This document shows, one piece after another, positions 1-8,671 of a stretch of 14,297 nucleotides of DNA. Numbering within the stretch: the stretch's first letter is position 1; each line of letters starts with the position of its first letter. The stretch covers positions 1-14,297 of the forward strand of contig DASSKW010000016.1 in the NCBI GenBank assembly GCA_035690065.1, read 5' to 3'. The DNA is from DASSKW01 sp035690065. GTDB taxonomy: Bacteria; Pseudomonadota; Gammaproteobacteria; Natronospirales; REEB76. The position numbers were made by a program, and so were the translations under genes. The notes below the pieces were generated by a model, which worked only from the letters and a program-made list of their open reading frames with translations, ran no database searches and had not been told where the DNA came from.

Positions 1-1061
1 GCGCCGAGCAGGCCGATGCGCTGACCGTCCTGGATCGAGAGCGTGACGCCGTTGACGATGGCTTTGTCGCCGTGTTCGGCGCCATGTTCAATCCGGTATC
101 CGCAGACGACGTCGTCGAGCACGAGCATCGGGTTCGGTACCGAGTCGGTGTTCTTGAAGCTGAAGGTGAACGCGGAACCGGCGTGCACGGGCGCGATGCG
201 TTCCATCTTTTCGAGTGCCTTGATGCGGCTCTGGGCCTGACGTGCTTTGCTGGCTTTGTAGCGGAAGCGGTCGATGTAGCTTTGCAGGTGATCGATCTGC
301 GCCTGCTGTTTGGTAAAGGCGGCCTGTTGCAGGATGAGTTGCTGCGCGCGCTGTTCCTCGAACGCGCTGTAGTTGCCGCTGTAGCGTTTCAGTTTGAGGT
401 TGTCGAGGTGCAGGATGACGTTGCAGATGCCGTCGAGGAATTCACGATCGTGCGAGATGACGATGAGGGTGCCGGCGTAACGCTGCAGCCAGCCTTCGAG
501 CCAGACGATGGCATCGAGGTCCAAATGGTTGGTGGGTTCGTCGAGCAGCAGCAGATCCGAACGGCACATGAGTGCCTGGGCGAGATTGAGGCGCATGCGC
601 CAGCCACCGGAGAAGTTGGCGACCGGCTGACGGGTCTCGCCGGGTTTGAAACCGAGGCCGATGAGCAGGCTTTCGGCGCGTGCCGGGGCGGTGTAGCCGT
701 CGGCATCGGCGAATTCGGCGTGCGCGTGTGCTTCGGCGGTGCCGTCGTGTGCGTGATGTGCTTTCTGGATGCGCGCTTCGATCTCGCGCAGTTGCACGTC
801 GCCGTCGAGCACGTAGTCGAGCGCGCTGCGTTCGGTGGCCGGCACGTCCTGCGCCACGTGCGCGACCTGCCAGCTGGGCGGCACGTGCAGGTCGCCGCCG
901 TCCGGATGCAGGTTGCCGCGCAGCATCGCGAACAGGGTGGATTTGCCGGTGCCGTTGTTGCCGACCAGACCGATCTTCTCGCCCGGATTGAGTGCGGCGC
1001 TGGCCTGCTCGAACAGCGGCTTGGTGCCGCGCTGCAGACTGAGCGATTCGATGCGTATCAC
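1..1061 (-). CDS. yheS: ABC-F ATPase, YheS-like (5' part; 3' end outside window)
   Basis: This is a soluble protein with two ABC ATPase cassettes and no membrane domain. ABC-F proteins bind the ribosomal E site and help relieve stalled translation; YheS is one of the E. coli paralogues. Counting from the GTG at 1061, Walker A is GNNGTGKST (34-42), the signature is FSGGWRMR (150-157), and Walker B runs into DEPTNHLD (174-181), the ABC-F hallmark. The charged inter-cassette linker contains LQSYIDRFRYKASKARQAQ, nearly the same as E. coli YheS as I recall it. The window starts inside the second Walker A, so about 353 codons are present, roughly half of the protein. The GTG start is chosen because an in-frame TAA lies about 45 nt upstream and no ATG lies between; no clear ribosome binding site is visible. 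It is divergent from the ZIP gene. The family call is secure, and the YheS assignment over Uup or EttA rests on the linker. Confidence 0.93.
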   Translation of the reverse strand, partial: MIRIESLSLQRGTKPLFEQASAALNPGEKIGLVGNNGTGKSTLFAMLRGNLHPDGGDLHVPPSWQVAHVAQDVPATERSALDYVLDGDVQLREIEARIQKAHHAHDGTAEAHAHAEFADADGYTAPARAESLLIGLGFKPGETRQPVANFSGGWRMRLNLAQALMCRSDLLLLDEPTNHLDLDAIVWLEGWLQRYAGTLIVISHDREFLDGICNVILHLDNLKLKRYSGNYSAFEEQRAQQLILQQAAFTKQQAQIDHLQSYIDRFRYKASKARQAQSRIKALEKMERIAPVHAGSAFTFSFKNTDSVPNPMLVLDDVVCGYRIEHGAEHGDKAIVNGVTLSIQDGQRIGLLG

Positions 1062-1116
1062 GTGGGTTGGATCCGGGCTGGCCGTAGCAAGGGGCGGATT
1101 TTATGCTATCGAAACA

Positions 1117-1143
1117 TGGATTCCAGCTTCGGCTGGAATGACG
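1117..1143. repeat. dRS3/REP-like palindrome, copy A
   Basis: An 8-bp perfect stem, ATTCCAGC (1120-1127) with GCTGGAAT (1132-1139), closes a TTCG tetraloop. It is preceded by TGG and followed by GACG. The pattern ATTCC-stem-loop-GGAAT-GACG matches the widespread dRS3-type element first described in Neisseria. It lies about 60 bp upstream of the yheS start, so it could be in that gene's leader or promoter. Confidence 0.75.
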
Positions 1144-1173
1144 GTGAGGCCGAAGACGGCAACCGATTTGGAC

Positions 1174-1200
1174 TGGATTCCGGTTTTCACCGGAATGACG
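1174..1200. repeat. dRS3/REP-like palindrome, copy B
   Basis: This has the same architecture as the copy 57 bp upstream: ATTCCGGT (1177-1184), loop TTTC (1185-1188), ACCGGAAT (1189-1196), then GACGAAGAAG. The inner stem differs from copy A (AGC/GCT against GGT/ACC), but both sides change together. Pairing is therefore preserved while the outer ATTCC/GGAATGACG is constant. Confidence 0.75.
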
Positions 1201-1276
1201 AAGAAGTAAGGTATCGGACTCAGAGCGAACGGCCATATTTAAGCCGCTCCACATTTCCATGAATCGCATATCCGCA

Positions 1277-1356
1277 CCCTCACCCCAACCCTCGGCAATC
1301 GCTCCTGCATTGCTCTACCTTCTGCATCCCTGCAGTCGTCTCCCGATGGGAGAGGG
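1277..1356. repeat. CCCTC...GAGGG palindromic element split by a 47-nt insert
   Basis: The outer parts are CCCTCACCCCAACCCTC (1277-1293) and TCCCGATGGGAGAGGG (1341-1356). Joined directly, they would give a 9-bp hairpin, CCCTCTCCC-GAT-GGGAGAGGG, a repeat form familiar from gammaproteobacterial intergenic DNA. Here 47 nt (1294-1340) interrupt the left arm, and a TC dinucleotide is present at both junctions. Calling this an insertion is an inference, since no uninterrupted copy is in the window. Confidence 0.5.
1291..1322. repeat. 32-bp direct repeat, copy 1 (inside the CCCTC element)
   Basis: This sequence recurs at 1403-1434 with 30 of 32 identical bases; both differences are C here and T there. 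It contains an imperfect hairpin, GCAATCGC (1295-1302), loop TCCT (1303-1306), GCATTGC (1307-1313). A second, perfect hairpin follows at once: CTGCA (1322-1326), loop TCCC, TGCAG (1331-1335). Confidence 0.8.
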
Positions 1357-1402
1357 ACTAAAGGCATGGATTCCCGCTTCGGCTTCGGCATCCTGCGTCG
1401 CT

Positions 1403-1434
1403 CTCGGCAATTGCTCCTGTATTGCTCTACCTTC
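1403..1434. repeat. 32-bp direct repeat, copy 2 (inside split dRS3-like copy C)
   Basis: This is the partner of the repeat at 1291-1322, offset by 112 bp, with the two C-to-T differences at 1412 and 1420. Its internal hairpin is GCAATTGC (1407-1414), loop TCCT (1415-1418), GTATTGC (1419-1425), imperfect as in copy 1. Confidence 0.8.
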
Positions 1435-1474
1435 GACCATCCATGGTCTCGTACCGCCTACATCCATGTAGGCG
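1435..1474. repeat. Two adjacent perfect palindromes with TCCA loops
   Basis: The first is GACCA (1435-1439), loop TCCA, TGGTC (1444-1448). The second is CGCCTACA (1455-1462), loop TCCA (1463-1466), TGTAGGCG (1467-1474). With the hairpins at 1295-1313, 1322-1335 and 1407-1425, this gives five stem-loops with unrelated arms but the same TCCN centre within 180 bp. They do not look like transcription terminators because no T tract follows. Confidence 0.7.
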
Positions 1475-1550
1475 TCCGCGGGAATGACGAAGAAGGCCGG
1501 ACTAGGAATGCCGGGCCGAGTCTGCAAGAATTGGCCCCCGCCCGTGAGCC

Positions 1551-2342
1551 ATGTGGTTATCCGCCATGCATGTCCACATCCTGTTATGGATCCTGCCCGC
1601 GACGCTGATCGGCGCCGTGCTGAGCGCCATCGTGGCGTCCATGTTGCTGATGTTCCCGGAGCGCATGCGTCAATTGCTGATCCCGAGACTGGTGAGCTTC
1701 GCCATCGGTGCGTTGCTGGGCGCGGCATTTCTGGATCTGCTGCCGGAAGCGATCACCACTGGCGGCCCGGCACGGGTCCAGAATATCGGGCTGGCGGTAG
1801 CACTGGGCGTGCTGGGATTCTTCCTGCTGGAGAAGCTCGCGTTCTGGCATCACAGTCACGAGAGCAATCTGGATCATGACCATCTGCGCACCCAGGCGGC
1901 CGGGACCCTGATCCTGATCGGTACCAGTCTGCACAATCTGCTGGCCGGTGTGCTGGTGGCGGCGACGTTCCTGACCGATGTCCGGCTCGGCATCGTGCTG
2001 ACTGTGGCCGTCACCGCGCACCATGTACCGCAGCAAGTCGGCGATATCGCTGTGCTGCTCCACGGCGGCATGGCCCGCGGTCGGGCGTTGTTGCTGACCG
2101 CCTTGTCCGGCGCCGCCATGGTGGTCGGCGGGCTGGTCGCCTGGAGCCTGCTCGGGGTGAATGAGAGCTACATGCCTTATGTATTGGCGGTCGCCGCGGC
2201 CAGCCTTATCTATGTGGCGGTGGCCGACCTGATCCCGGGCCTGCACCGTCACGAAGGCGCCCGCCTGTCCCTGCTGACTGTCATCCTCATCGGGTCCGGT
2301 ATCGGCCTGATCTACGTCATCCAAGCCGCCATCGGCGGTTGA
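1551..2342 (+). CDS. ZIP-family divalent metal transporter
   Basis: This is a predicted inner-membrane protein of 263 aa with about seven or eight hydrophobic helices. ZIP proteins move Zn(II), Fe(II) or related ions into the cytoplasm. A TM2-like GAAFLDLLPEA segment is present. A His-rich loop (HHSHE, HDH near residues 101-112) precedes the two signature helices HNLLAG (128-133) and HHVPQQVGD (157-165). These align with HNFTDG and HEVPHEIGD of the LIV-1-type ZIPs, but acidic metal ligands are replaced: D to A in the first helix, E to H and E to Q in the second. The fold call is firm, whereas metal transport by the usual binuclear site is doubtful. The start could also be ATG 1566 (MHVHILLW); neither start has a clear ribosome binding site. 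The TGA lies inside the candidate clpB promoter. Confidence 0.85.
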   Translation: MWLSAMHVHILLWILPATLIGAVLSAIVASMLLMFPERMRQLLIPRLVSFAIGALLGAAFLDLLPEAITTGGPARVQNIGLAVALGVLGFFLLEKLAFWHHSHESNLDHDHLRTQAAGTLILIGTSLHNLLAGVLVAATFLTDVRLGIVLTVAVTAHHVPQQVGDIAVLLHGGMARGRALLLTALSGAAMVVGGLVAWSLLGVNESYMPYVLAVAAASLIYVAVADLIPGLHRHEGARLSLLTVILIGSGIGLIYVIQAAIGG

Positions 2343-2366
2343 TAAGCGCCGCCCCGTCCCCATTTA
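2338..2366 (+). promoter_or_regulatory. Candidate sigma-32 (RpoH) heat-shock promoter of clpB
   Basis: The -35 element is GTTGATA (2338-2344) and the -10 element is CCCCATTTA (2358-2366), with 13 nt between them. The known sigma-32 consensus is CTTGAAA, 13-15 nt, CCCCATNTA, so the -10 is a full match and the -35 differs at two positions. It sits 42 nt upstream of the clpB ATG, as expected for a gene that is RpoH-controlled in E. coli. The TGA stop of the ZIP gene (2340-2342) is part of the -35 element. Confidence 0.72.
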
Positions 2367-2408
2367 CGGAGTAAGTTATTACATCCGTTATTGGAGTGCC
2401 TGCGGCAT

Positions 2409-5015
<2,607 letters not shown>

Positions 5016-5039
5016 GACGTGGATTTGAGTGATCCCGGC

Positions 5040-5067
5040 AAGGCCCGCAGTCGCGGGCCTTGTTTTT
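5040..5067 (+). terminator. Rho-independent terminator of clpB
   Basis: A 9-bp GC-rich stem, AAGGCCCGC (5040-5048) with GCGGGCCTT (5053-5061), has loop AGTC and is followed by GTTTTT. It begins 25 nt after the clpB stop codon. Confidence 0.9.
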
Positions 5068-5295
5068 CGTGTTTGACGAAACCCTTTCAGACCGAAGACG
5101 ACGGCACGAACTTGCACGGCTACGTGCGACACAGACACGGGTTGACAGAGATCCGGGAAATATTTTTGACTGGCACGTTTCCTGAAACAAGAGGGATTTA
5201 AATATAGTTTGCGGAACGGTAAACCCGGTATTTATTGCTGCGTTTAGCTGCACAGCAGACGAACCGATAATCGGTTTGGCGGGGGGGTTGTCTTT
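5068..5295 (+). promoter_or_regulatory. AT-richer leader of the phosphoesterase gene with two dyads
   Basis: This 228-bp gap has no gene. It holds TTGACA (5142-5147) and TTGACT (5166-5171), and an AT-rich block with TATAGT (5203-5208), but no pair with normal -35/-10 spacing. There are two perfect inverted repeats: GTTTC-CT-GAAAC (5177-5188) and AACCGAT-A-ATCGGTT (5262-5276). The second has operator-like geometry, ending 19 nt before the start codon. A run of seven G (5281-5287) sits where a Shine-Dalgarno sequence should be, 8 nt from the ATG. CTGGCACG (5170-5177) matches the -24 half of a sigma-54 promoter, but the -12 GC is missing. Confidence 0.4.
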
Positions 5296-6801
5296 ATGGT
5301 TAAGCTATTCCGTTTTGCTCGTCTTGCCTTACTGTGTGCCCTCCTGATCGGGACGGGGCAAGCGTCGGGGCATGAGCTGCATTCCACCCCGGCCAACCGG
5401 GCCGGCAAGTCTGTCGCTATCCCAGCACCTCGTTCTGAGCAGCTGATTACCGGGATTCAGAAAATCAAGCATGTGATCATCATCATGCAGGAGAACCGTT
5501 CATTCGACGAGTATTTCGGGACATTTCCAGGAGCGGATGGGATACCGATGAAAGATGGTGTGCCAACTGTGTGTGTCCCTGATCCGCAAACGAAGCGCTG
5601 TGTGATGCCTTATCACGATCCCCGGGATAAAAATCAAGGCGGCCCGCATGCGGCTGAATATGCACAAATGGATATGGATGGCGGGAAGATGGATGGTTTC
5701 CTGCGTGCTGTTTTTGCAAGTCACAAAAAGACCTGCGTCAAAATAGATCAGCCGGATTGCGTCAGATTGGGCAAAAGTACCGACGTGATGGGGTACCACG
5801 ATGCCTGTGAGATACCCAATTACTGGAGCTACGCGAAAAATTTTGTATTGCAGGATCACATGTTCGAGCCGGTGGCATCATGGAGTGAGCCAGCGCATCT
5901 GTATATGGTCTCGGCATGGTCCGCAAAGTGCAGTGATCCGAATGACCCGATGAGCTGTACGAACGAGATAGAGAAGCTGCCATGGGGTCTCAAGCCGGGA
6001 CGCAAGAAATTCGCATGGACCGATATCACTTATATGCTGCACAAATACAAGATCAGCTGGGCTTATTATCTCGGGAATGGCATGCAGCCTGACTGCGAGG
6101 ATGGTGAAATCACTTGCGAACCAAAACCACTGCTTTTGAATGTCCCCAGCATATGGAATCCCCTGCCAAATTTCACCACTGTCAATGATGACAAACAACT
6201 ATCCAATGTAGAACCATTGGCAAAATATTTCGTTGCAGTAAAGGACGGGACTTTGCCAGCAGTCAGCTGGATCATCCCCAATAATGCAGTCAGTGAACAC
6301 GGGCCTGCTTCGATCCACGCAGGTCAGGCCTATGTGACGGGTCTTATCAATGCCGCCATGACCGGTCCTGAATGGGATAGTACCGTGATACTCCTCGCAT
6401 GGGATGACTGGGGCGGGTTCTACGATCACGTGATGCCACCGCAGGTTGATGAGAATGGATATGGGTTGCGAGTGCCGGCGATGGTGATAAGCCCATACGC
6501 GAAACAAGGTTTCATCGACCACCAGACACTCAGCTTCGATGCTTATCTGAAATTCATCGAGGATGTATTTATAGATAGTCGCCGCCTTGATCCCAGGACA
6601 GATGGGCGCCCAGACCCGCGTCCGACAGTTCGTGAAGATGTGGGAATCCTGGGCAATCTGCTTGACGATTTCGACTTTAATCAGGCGCCGCGCCGGCCTT
6701 TTATCCTGAACCCGGATCCGCCGATCGGCGCGTTGACCGGGCAGGGCCCCGACGGTCAGGTCTGCGAACGGATGCATATTGCCAGGAACGTGCATCATTG
6801 A
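5296..6801 (+). CDS. Secreted phosphoesterase, AcpA / phospholipase C superfamily (PF04185-like)
   Basis: The product is 501 aa, exported, with a Sec-type signal peptide: basic MVKLFRFAR, a hydrophobic stretch to about residue 22, and a likely cut near GQASG (no twin arginine). The superfamily hydrolyses phosphomonoesters (Francisella AcpA) or phospholipid head groups. Visible active-site motifs are ENRSFDEYFG (66-75, metal-binding E66/N67), WSEPAH (196-201, S197 as the likely nucleophile), SEHGP (333-337) and WDDWGGFYDH (369-378, D370/D371). Several Cys-containing loops suggest disulfides and a periplasmic or extracellular site. Codon use leans to AAA, ATA and TAT, and sampled lines are about 47-53 percent GC against about 65 percent in a sampled clpB line, so recent acquisition is possible. 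It is flanked by terminators and probably monocistronic. Whether it is a phosphatase or a phospholipase C cannot be decided from motifs. Confidence 0.88.
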   Translation: MVKLFRFARLALLCALLIGTGQASGHELHSTPANRAGKSVAIPAPRSEQLITGIQKIKHVIIIMQENRSFDEYFGTFPGADGIPMKDGVPTVCVPDPQTKRCVMPYHDPRDKNQGGPHAAEYAQMDMDGGKMDGFLRAVFASHKKTCVKIDQPDCVRLGKSTDVMGYHDACEIPNYWSYAKNFVLQDHMFEPVASWSEPAHLYMVSAWSAKCSDPNDPMSCTNEIEKLPWGLKPGRKKFAWTDITYMLHKYKISWAYYLGNGMQPDCEDGEITCEPKPLLLNVPSIWNPLPNFTTVNDDKQLSNVEPLAKYFVAVKDGTLPAVSWIIPNNAVSEHGPASIHAGQAYVTGLINAAMTGPEWDSTVILLAWDDWGGFYDHVMPPQVDENGYGLRVPAMVISPYAKQGFIDHQTLSFDAYLKFIEDVFIDSRRLDPRTDGRPDPRPTVREDVGILGNLLDDFDFNQAPRRPFILNPDPPIGALTGQGPDGQVCERMHIARNVHH

Positions 6802-6933
6802 GCGATCTGAGGGCAGGAGCAGTCATCAGTCAGGGGCCCGGGCCGGGGAAATCAGTACCGTGATTCATCCATGACCGTTTGGCGTGGTTGCTCCCTGTAA
6901 AGAGGCCACGGGATACAGAGTAAAGCCGCAGTC

Positions 6934-6968
6934 ACAAGAAAGCCCACCATCACGGTGGGCTTTCTTGT
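6934..6968. terminator. Strong hairpin terminator, probably bidirectional
   Basis: A 15-bp perfect stem, ACAAGAAAGCCCACC (6934-6948) with GGTGGGCTTTCTTGT (6954-6968), has a 5-nt loop. The GC-rich core and T-rich right arm suit termination of plus-strand transcription from the phosphoesterase gene, although it lies 132 bp past that stop. The rest of 6802-7011 holds no gene I can support, only a GGCCCGGGCC palindrome at 6835-6844. Confidence 0.85.
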
Positions 6969-7011
6969 ATTCTGATGCCATCAATCCCGGGGCAGGTTCG
7001 AGGAGCAGAAT

Positions 7012-7368
7012 ATGCTGATGGCTGCCGATATCGTGATCGGACTGGTCGTAGTCCTGCATGTCTATTTCCTGGTGCTGGAAATGTTCCTGTGGGACAAACC
7101 GCTCGGTCGCAGGACCTTCAAGCTGACGCCAGAATTCGCCACGGCATCGAAAGTGTTGGCAGCGAATCAGGGTCTGTACAACGGTTTTCTGGTTGCGGGT
7201 CTCGTCTGGGGGTTGTGGCTTGGTGTTGCAGGCCGGGATATCAAAGTATTCTTTCTGGGCTGTGTGATCGTGGCTGGCGTGTATGGCGCCTACAGCGTGA
7301 GTCGCAGGGTTTTGTTGATCCAGGCAGTCCCGGCCGCAGTCGCTTTGCTGCTGTTACTGATTGCATAA
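7012..7368 (+). CDS. DUF1304-like small membrane protein
   Basis: The product is 118 aa with about four hydrophobic helices and little soluble sequence. The N-terminal pattern VVVLHVYFLVLEMFLWDKPLG (a helix with embedded His and Glu, then a short polar loop) and the following TPEFA...ANQGLYNGFLVAGL are typical of the DUF1304 family, whose function is unknown. GAGGAG at 7000-7005 lies 6 nt before ATG 7012, a good ribosome binding site that settles the start. It opens a run of plus-strand genes and is 71 nt upstream of the VOC gene, so co-transcription is plausible. Confidence 0.8.
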   Translation: MLMAADIVIGLVVVLHVYFLVLEMFLWDKPLGRRTFKLTPEFATASKVLAANQGLYNGFLVAGLVWGLWLGVAGRDIKVFFLGCVIVAGVYGAYSVSRRVLLIQAVPAAVALLLLLIA

Positions 7369-7439
7369 AATCAACAGACCAGTCTGATCGGGACTGATGC
7401 GAGTGTCTGATGATTATTTGAAAGCGATGGAATTGCCGG

Positions 7440-7844
7440 ATGTTCAAGATCAAACATATCGACCACATAGTGCTGCGTGTCACTGACCTGGATGCGATGT
7501 TGAAGTTTTACCTCGACATACTCGGTTGCAGCATGGAGAAAGTTCAGGAAGGACCTGGCCTGTATCAGGTGCGCGCCGGCAATTCGCTGATCGATCTGAT
7601 CCCGGTAGACGGCAAACTCGGCAAACAAGGCGGTGCGGCGCCGGGCACCGAAGGTCGCAATCTGGATCATTTCTGCGTGAGTGTGGAACCGTTCGACGGC
7701 GAAATAATCCTCGCCTACCTGCGGGGCAAAGGTATCGAGGCCGGAAAAGTCGAATCACGCTACGGTGCCGAAGGCGAAGGACCGTCTATTTACGTCACCG
7801 ATCCCGAAGGCAATGTGATCGAATTGAAAGGGCCGCCGTGGTAA
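7440..7844 (+). CDS. VOC (glyoxalase I / bleomycin-resistance fold) protein
   Basis: The product is a cytoplasmic protein of 134 aa, the length of one vicinal-oxygen-chelate unit made of two beta-alpha-beta-beta-beta modules. The first module begins IDHIVLRVTDLD with H9; the second begins LDHFCVSV with H77 and ends VTDPEGNVIELKGP with E128. H9, H77 and E128 occupy usual metal-ligand positions; the fourth is probably D52 in SLIDLIP, where many members have Glu. The family includes glyoxalases, dioxygenases and fosfomycin or bleomycin resistance proteins, and nothing here picks the substrate. The ATG is preceded by a weak GGAA (7429-7432). The short perfect dyad CAGAC-CA-GTCTG (7375-7386) lies in the gap after the DUF1304 gene. 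Confidence 0.88.
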   Translation: MFKIKHIDHIVLRVTDLDAMLKFYLDILGCSMEKVQEGPGLYQVRAGNSLIDLIPVDGKLGKQGGAAPGTEGRNLDHFCVSVEPFDGEIILAYLRGKGIEAGKVESRYGAEGEGPSIYVTDPEGNVIELKGPPW

Positions 7845-7953
7845 CGGCGTGACGTTTGTCACAGTCAGGTTTTGACAGCCGACACTTCATGAGGCGAAGC
7901 CGCAGGTGCAGACTGCGACACCAATACCCGCAGGGTTTGACGGAGCCTCAGAC

Positions 7954-8526
7954 ATGCACCTCGTTTACGACTATCTATTCACCGCCATGTGGGTTGCATG
8001 GCTGGTCTATTGGCAGCTTGCAGCAGCCAACGTCAAGCAGGCCACCCGGATCGAATCCGTGCTCTCGCGCGCCGGGCATCTGGTGCCCTTGATTGTCGCA
8101 GCGTTGTTGCTCTGGTGGCCGTGGCGGATGAACGATTTCCTGTTCGACACGCTGGTACCGTGGGGACTCTGGATGTTCTGGGTCGGTGCTGCGATCACCG
8201 CGGGAGGATTGCTTTTTACGGTCTGGGCGCGCGTGCATCTGGGACGGAACTGGAGCGGGGTCGTCACGCTCAAACGGGAACATGAACTGATTACCTCTGG
8301 TCCGTACCGGCTGGTACGGCATCCGGTTTATACCGGCCTGTTGCTGGCTTTTGCGGGTACGGCATTGGCGCGCGACGATTGGCGTGGTGTGGTGGCGGTC
8401 GTGATCACGGTGGCAGCTCTGTGGCGCAAGCTGCGGCTCGAGGAAAAATGGCTGACTGAGCAATTCGGAGAAATCTACACTCACTATCGCCGCCGGGTCG
8501 CGGCATTGATTCCCTATCTGATCTAA
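7954..8526 (+). CDS. Isoprenylcysteine carboxyl methyltransferase-like membrane protein
   Basis: The product is an integral membrane protein of 190 aa with about five hydrophobic helices. The C-terminal signature GPYRLVRHPVYTG (116-128) plus EEKW (163-166) and a following HYRRRVAALIPYL is that of the ICMT/PEMT superfamily, in which the Arg-His-Pro and Glu-Glu motifs help bind S-adenosylmethionine. Bacteria lack prenylated CAAX proteins, so the substrate is probably a lipid, an isoprenoid or another small molecule; this is inference. ATG 7954 is preferred, with CGGAG (7941-7945) 8 nt upstream; an in-frame GTG at 7906 would add 16 residues without membrane character. Between it and the VOC gene is a GTGAC-GTTT-GTCAC dyad (7849-7862). 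Confidence 0.87.
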   Translation: MHLVYDYLFTAMWVAWLVYWQLAAANVKQATRIESVLSRAGHLVPLIVAALLLWWPWRMNDFLFDTLVPWGLWMFWVGAAITAGGLLFTVWARVHLGRNWSGVVTLKREHELITSGPYRLVRHPVYTGLLLAFAGTALARDDWRGVVAVVITVAALWRKLRLEEKWLTEQFGEIYTHYRRRVAALIPYLI

Positions 8527-8548
8527 CCGCGACTGGATTTCTCGCCTT

Positions 8549-8583
8549 GATCGCGATCTGATCGAGTTGATATTTTCATGAAA
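8549..8583. promoter_or_regulatory. Two palindromes upstream of the membrane-protein gene at 8672
   Basis: GATCGCGATC (8549-8558) and TTTCATGAAA (8574-8583) are perfect 10-bp palindromes 15 bp apart in the 145-bp gap after the methyltransferase gene. TTGATA (8567-8572) between them could be a -35, but no well-spaced -10 is seen. Regulator binding is conjecture. Confidence 0.25.
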
Positions 8584-8671
8584 TAACGATTCTTGTATGG
8601 CGGAGACCGGGGTCGCGGGCTATATGTTCTGTGTCGCGATCCGGCGATATCCTTTTCTGGAGTGATCCGTC

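Larger units (their letters stand above)
1370..1489. repeat. dRS3-like palindrome split by a 100-nt insert, copy C
   Basis: The left arm ATTCCCGC (1370-1377, preceded by CATGG as in copy A) and the right arm GCGGGAAT (1478-1485, followed by GACGAAGAAG as in copy B) are perfect complements. They are separated by 100 nt where copies A and B have a 4-nt loop. The intervening DNA carries the second 32-bp repeat and two further perfect palindromes. The simplest reading is a once-normal element whose loop was expanded by insertion. Confidence 0.6.

Noticed and set aside
72..1262. 396-aa open frame on the plus strand opposite yheS, and a 275-aa minus frame at 442-1269
   Set aside because: Both overlap the clear ABC-F gene in other frames and have low-complexity Arg/Ala- or Val/Glu-rich composition typical of shadows in GC-rich DNA. 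The second also runs through the palindromic repeats.
1117..1489. Could the repeat cluster be a CRISPR array?
   Set aside because: Repeats are few, unequal in spacing, palindromic with different arms, and there are no unique spacers of constant length or cas genes.
1315..1728. Short frames across the repeat cluster (1259-1471 plus, 1315-1728 minus, 1366-1608 plus)
   Set aside because: Their translations are just the palindromic repeats read as protein and run into the ZIP gene in the wrong frame.
5170..5187. Sigma-54 promoter upstream of the phosphoesterase
   Set aside because: CTGGCACG fits the -24 element, but the required GC of the -12 element is GA here, and no activator gene is nearby. 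It was kept only as a remark in the leader entry.
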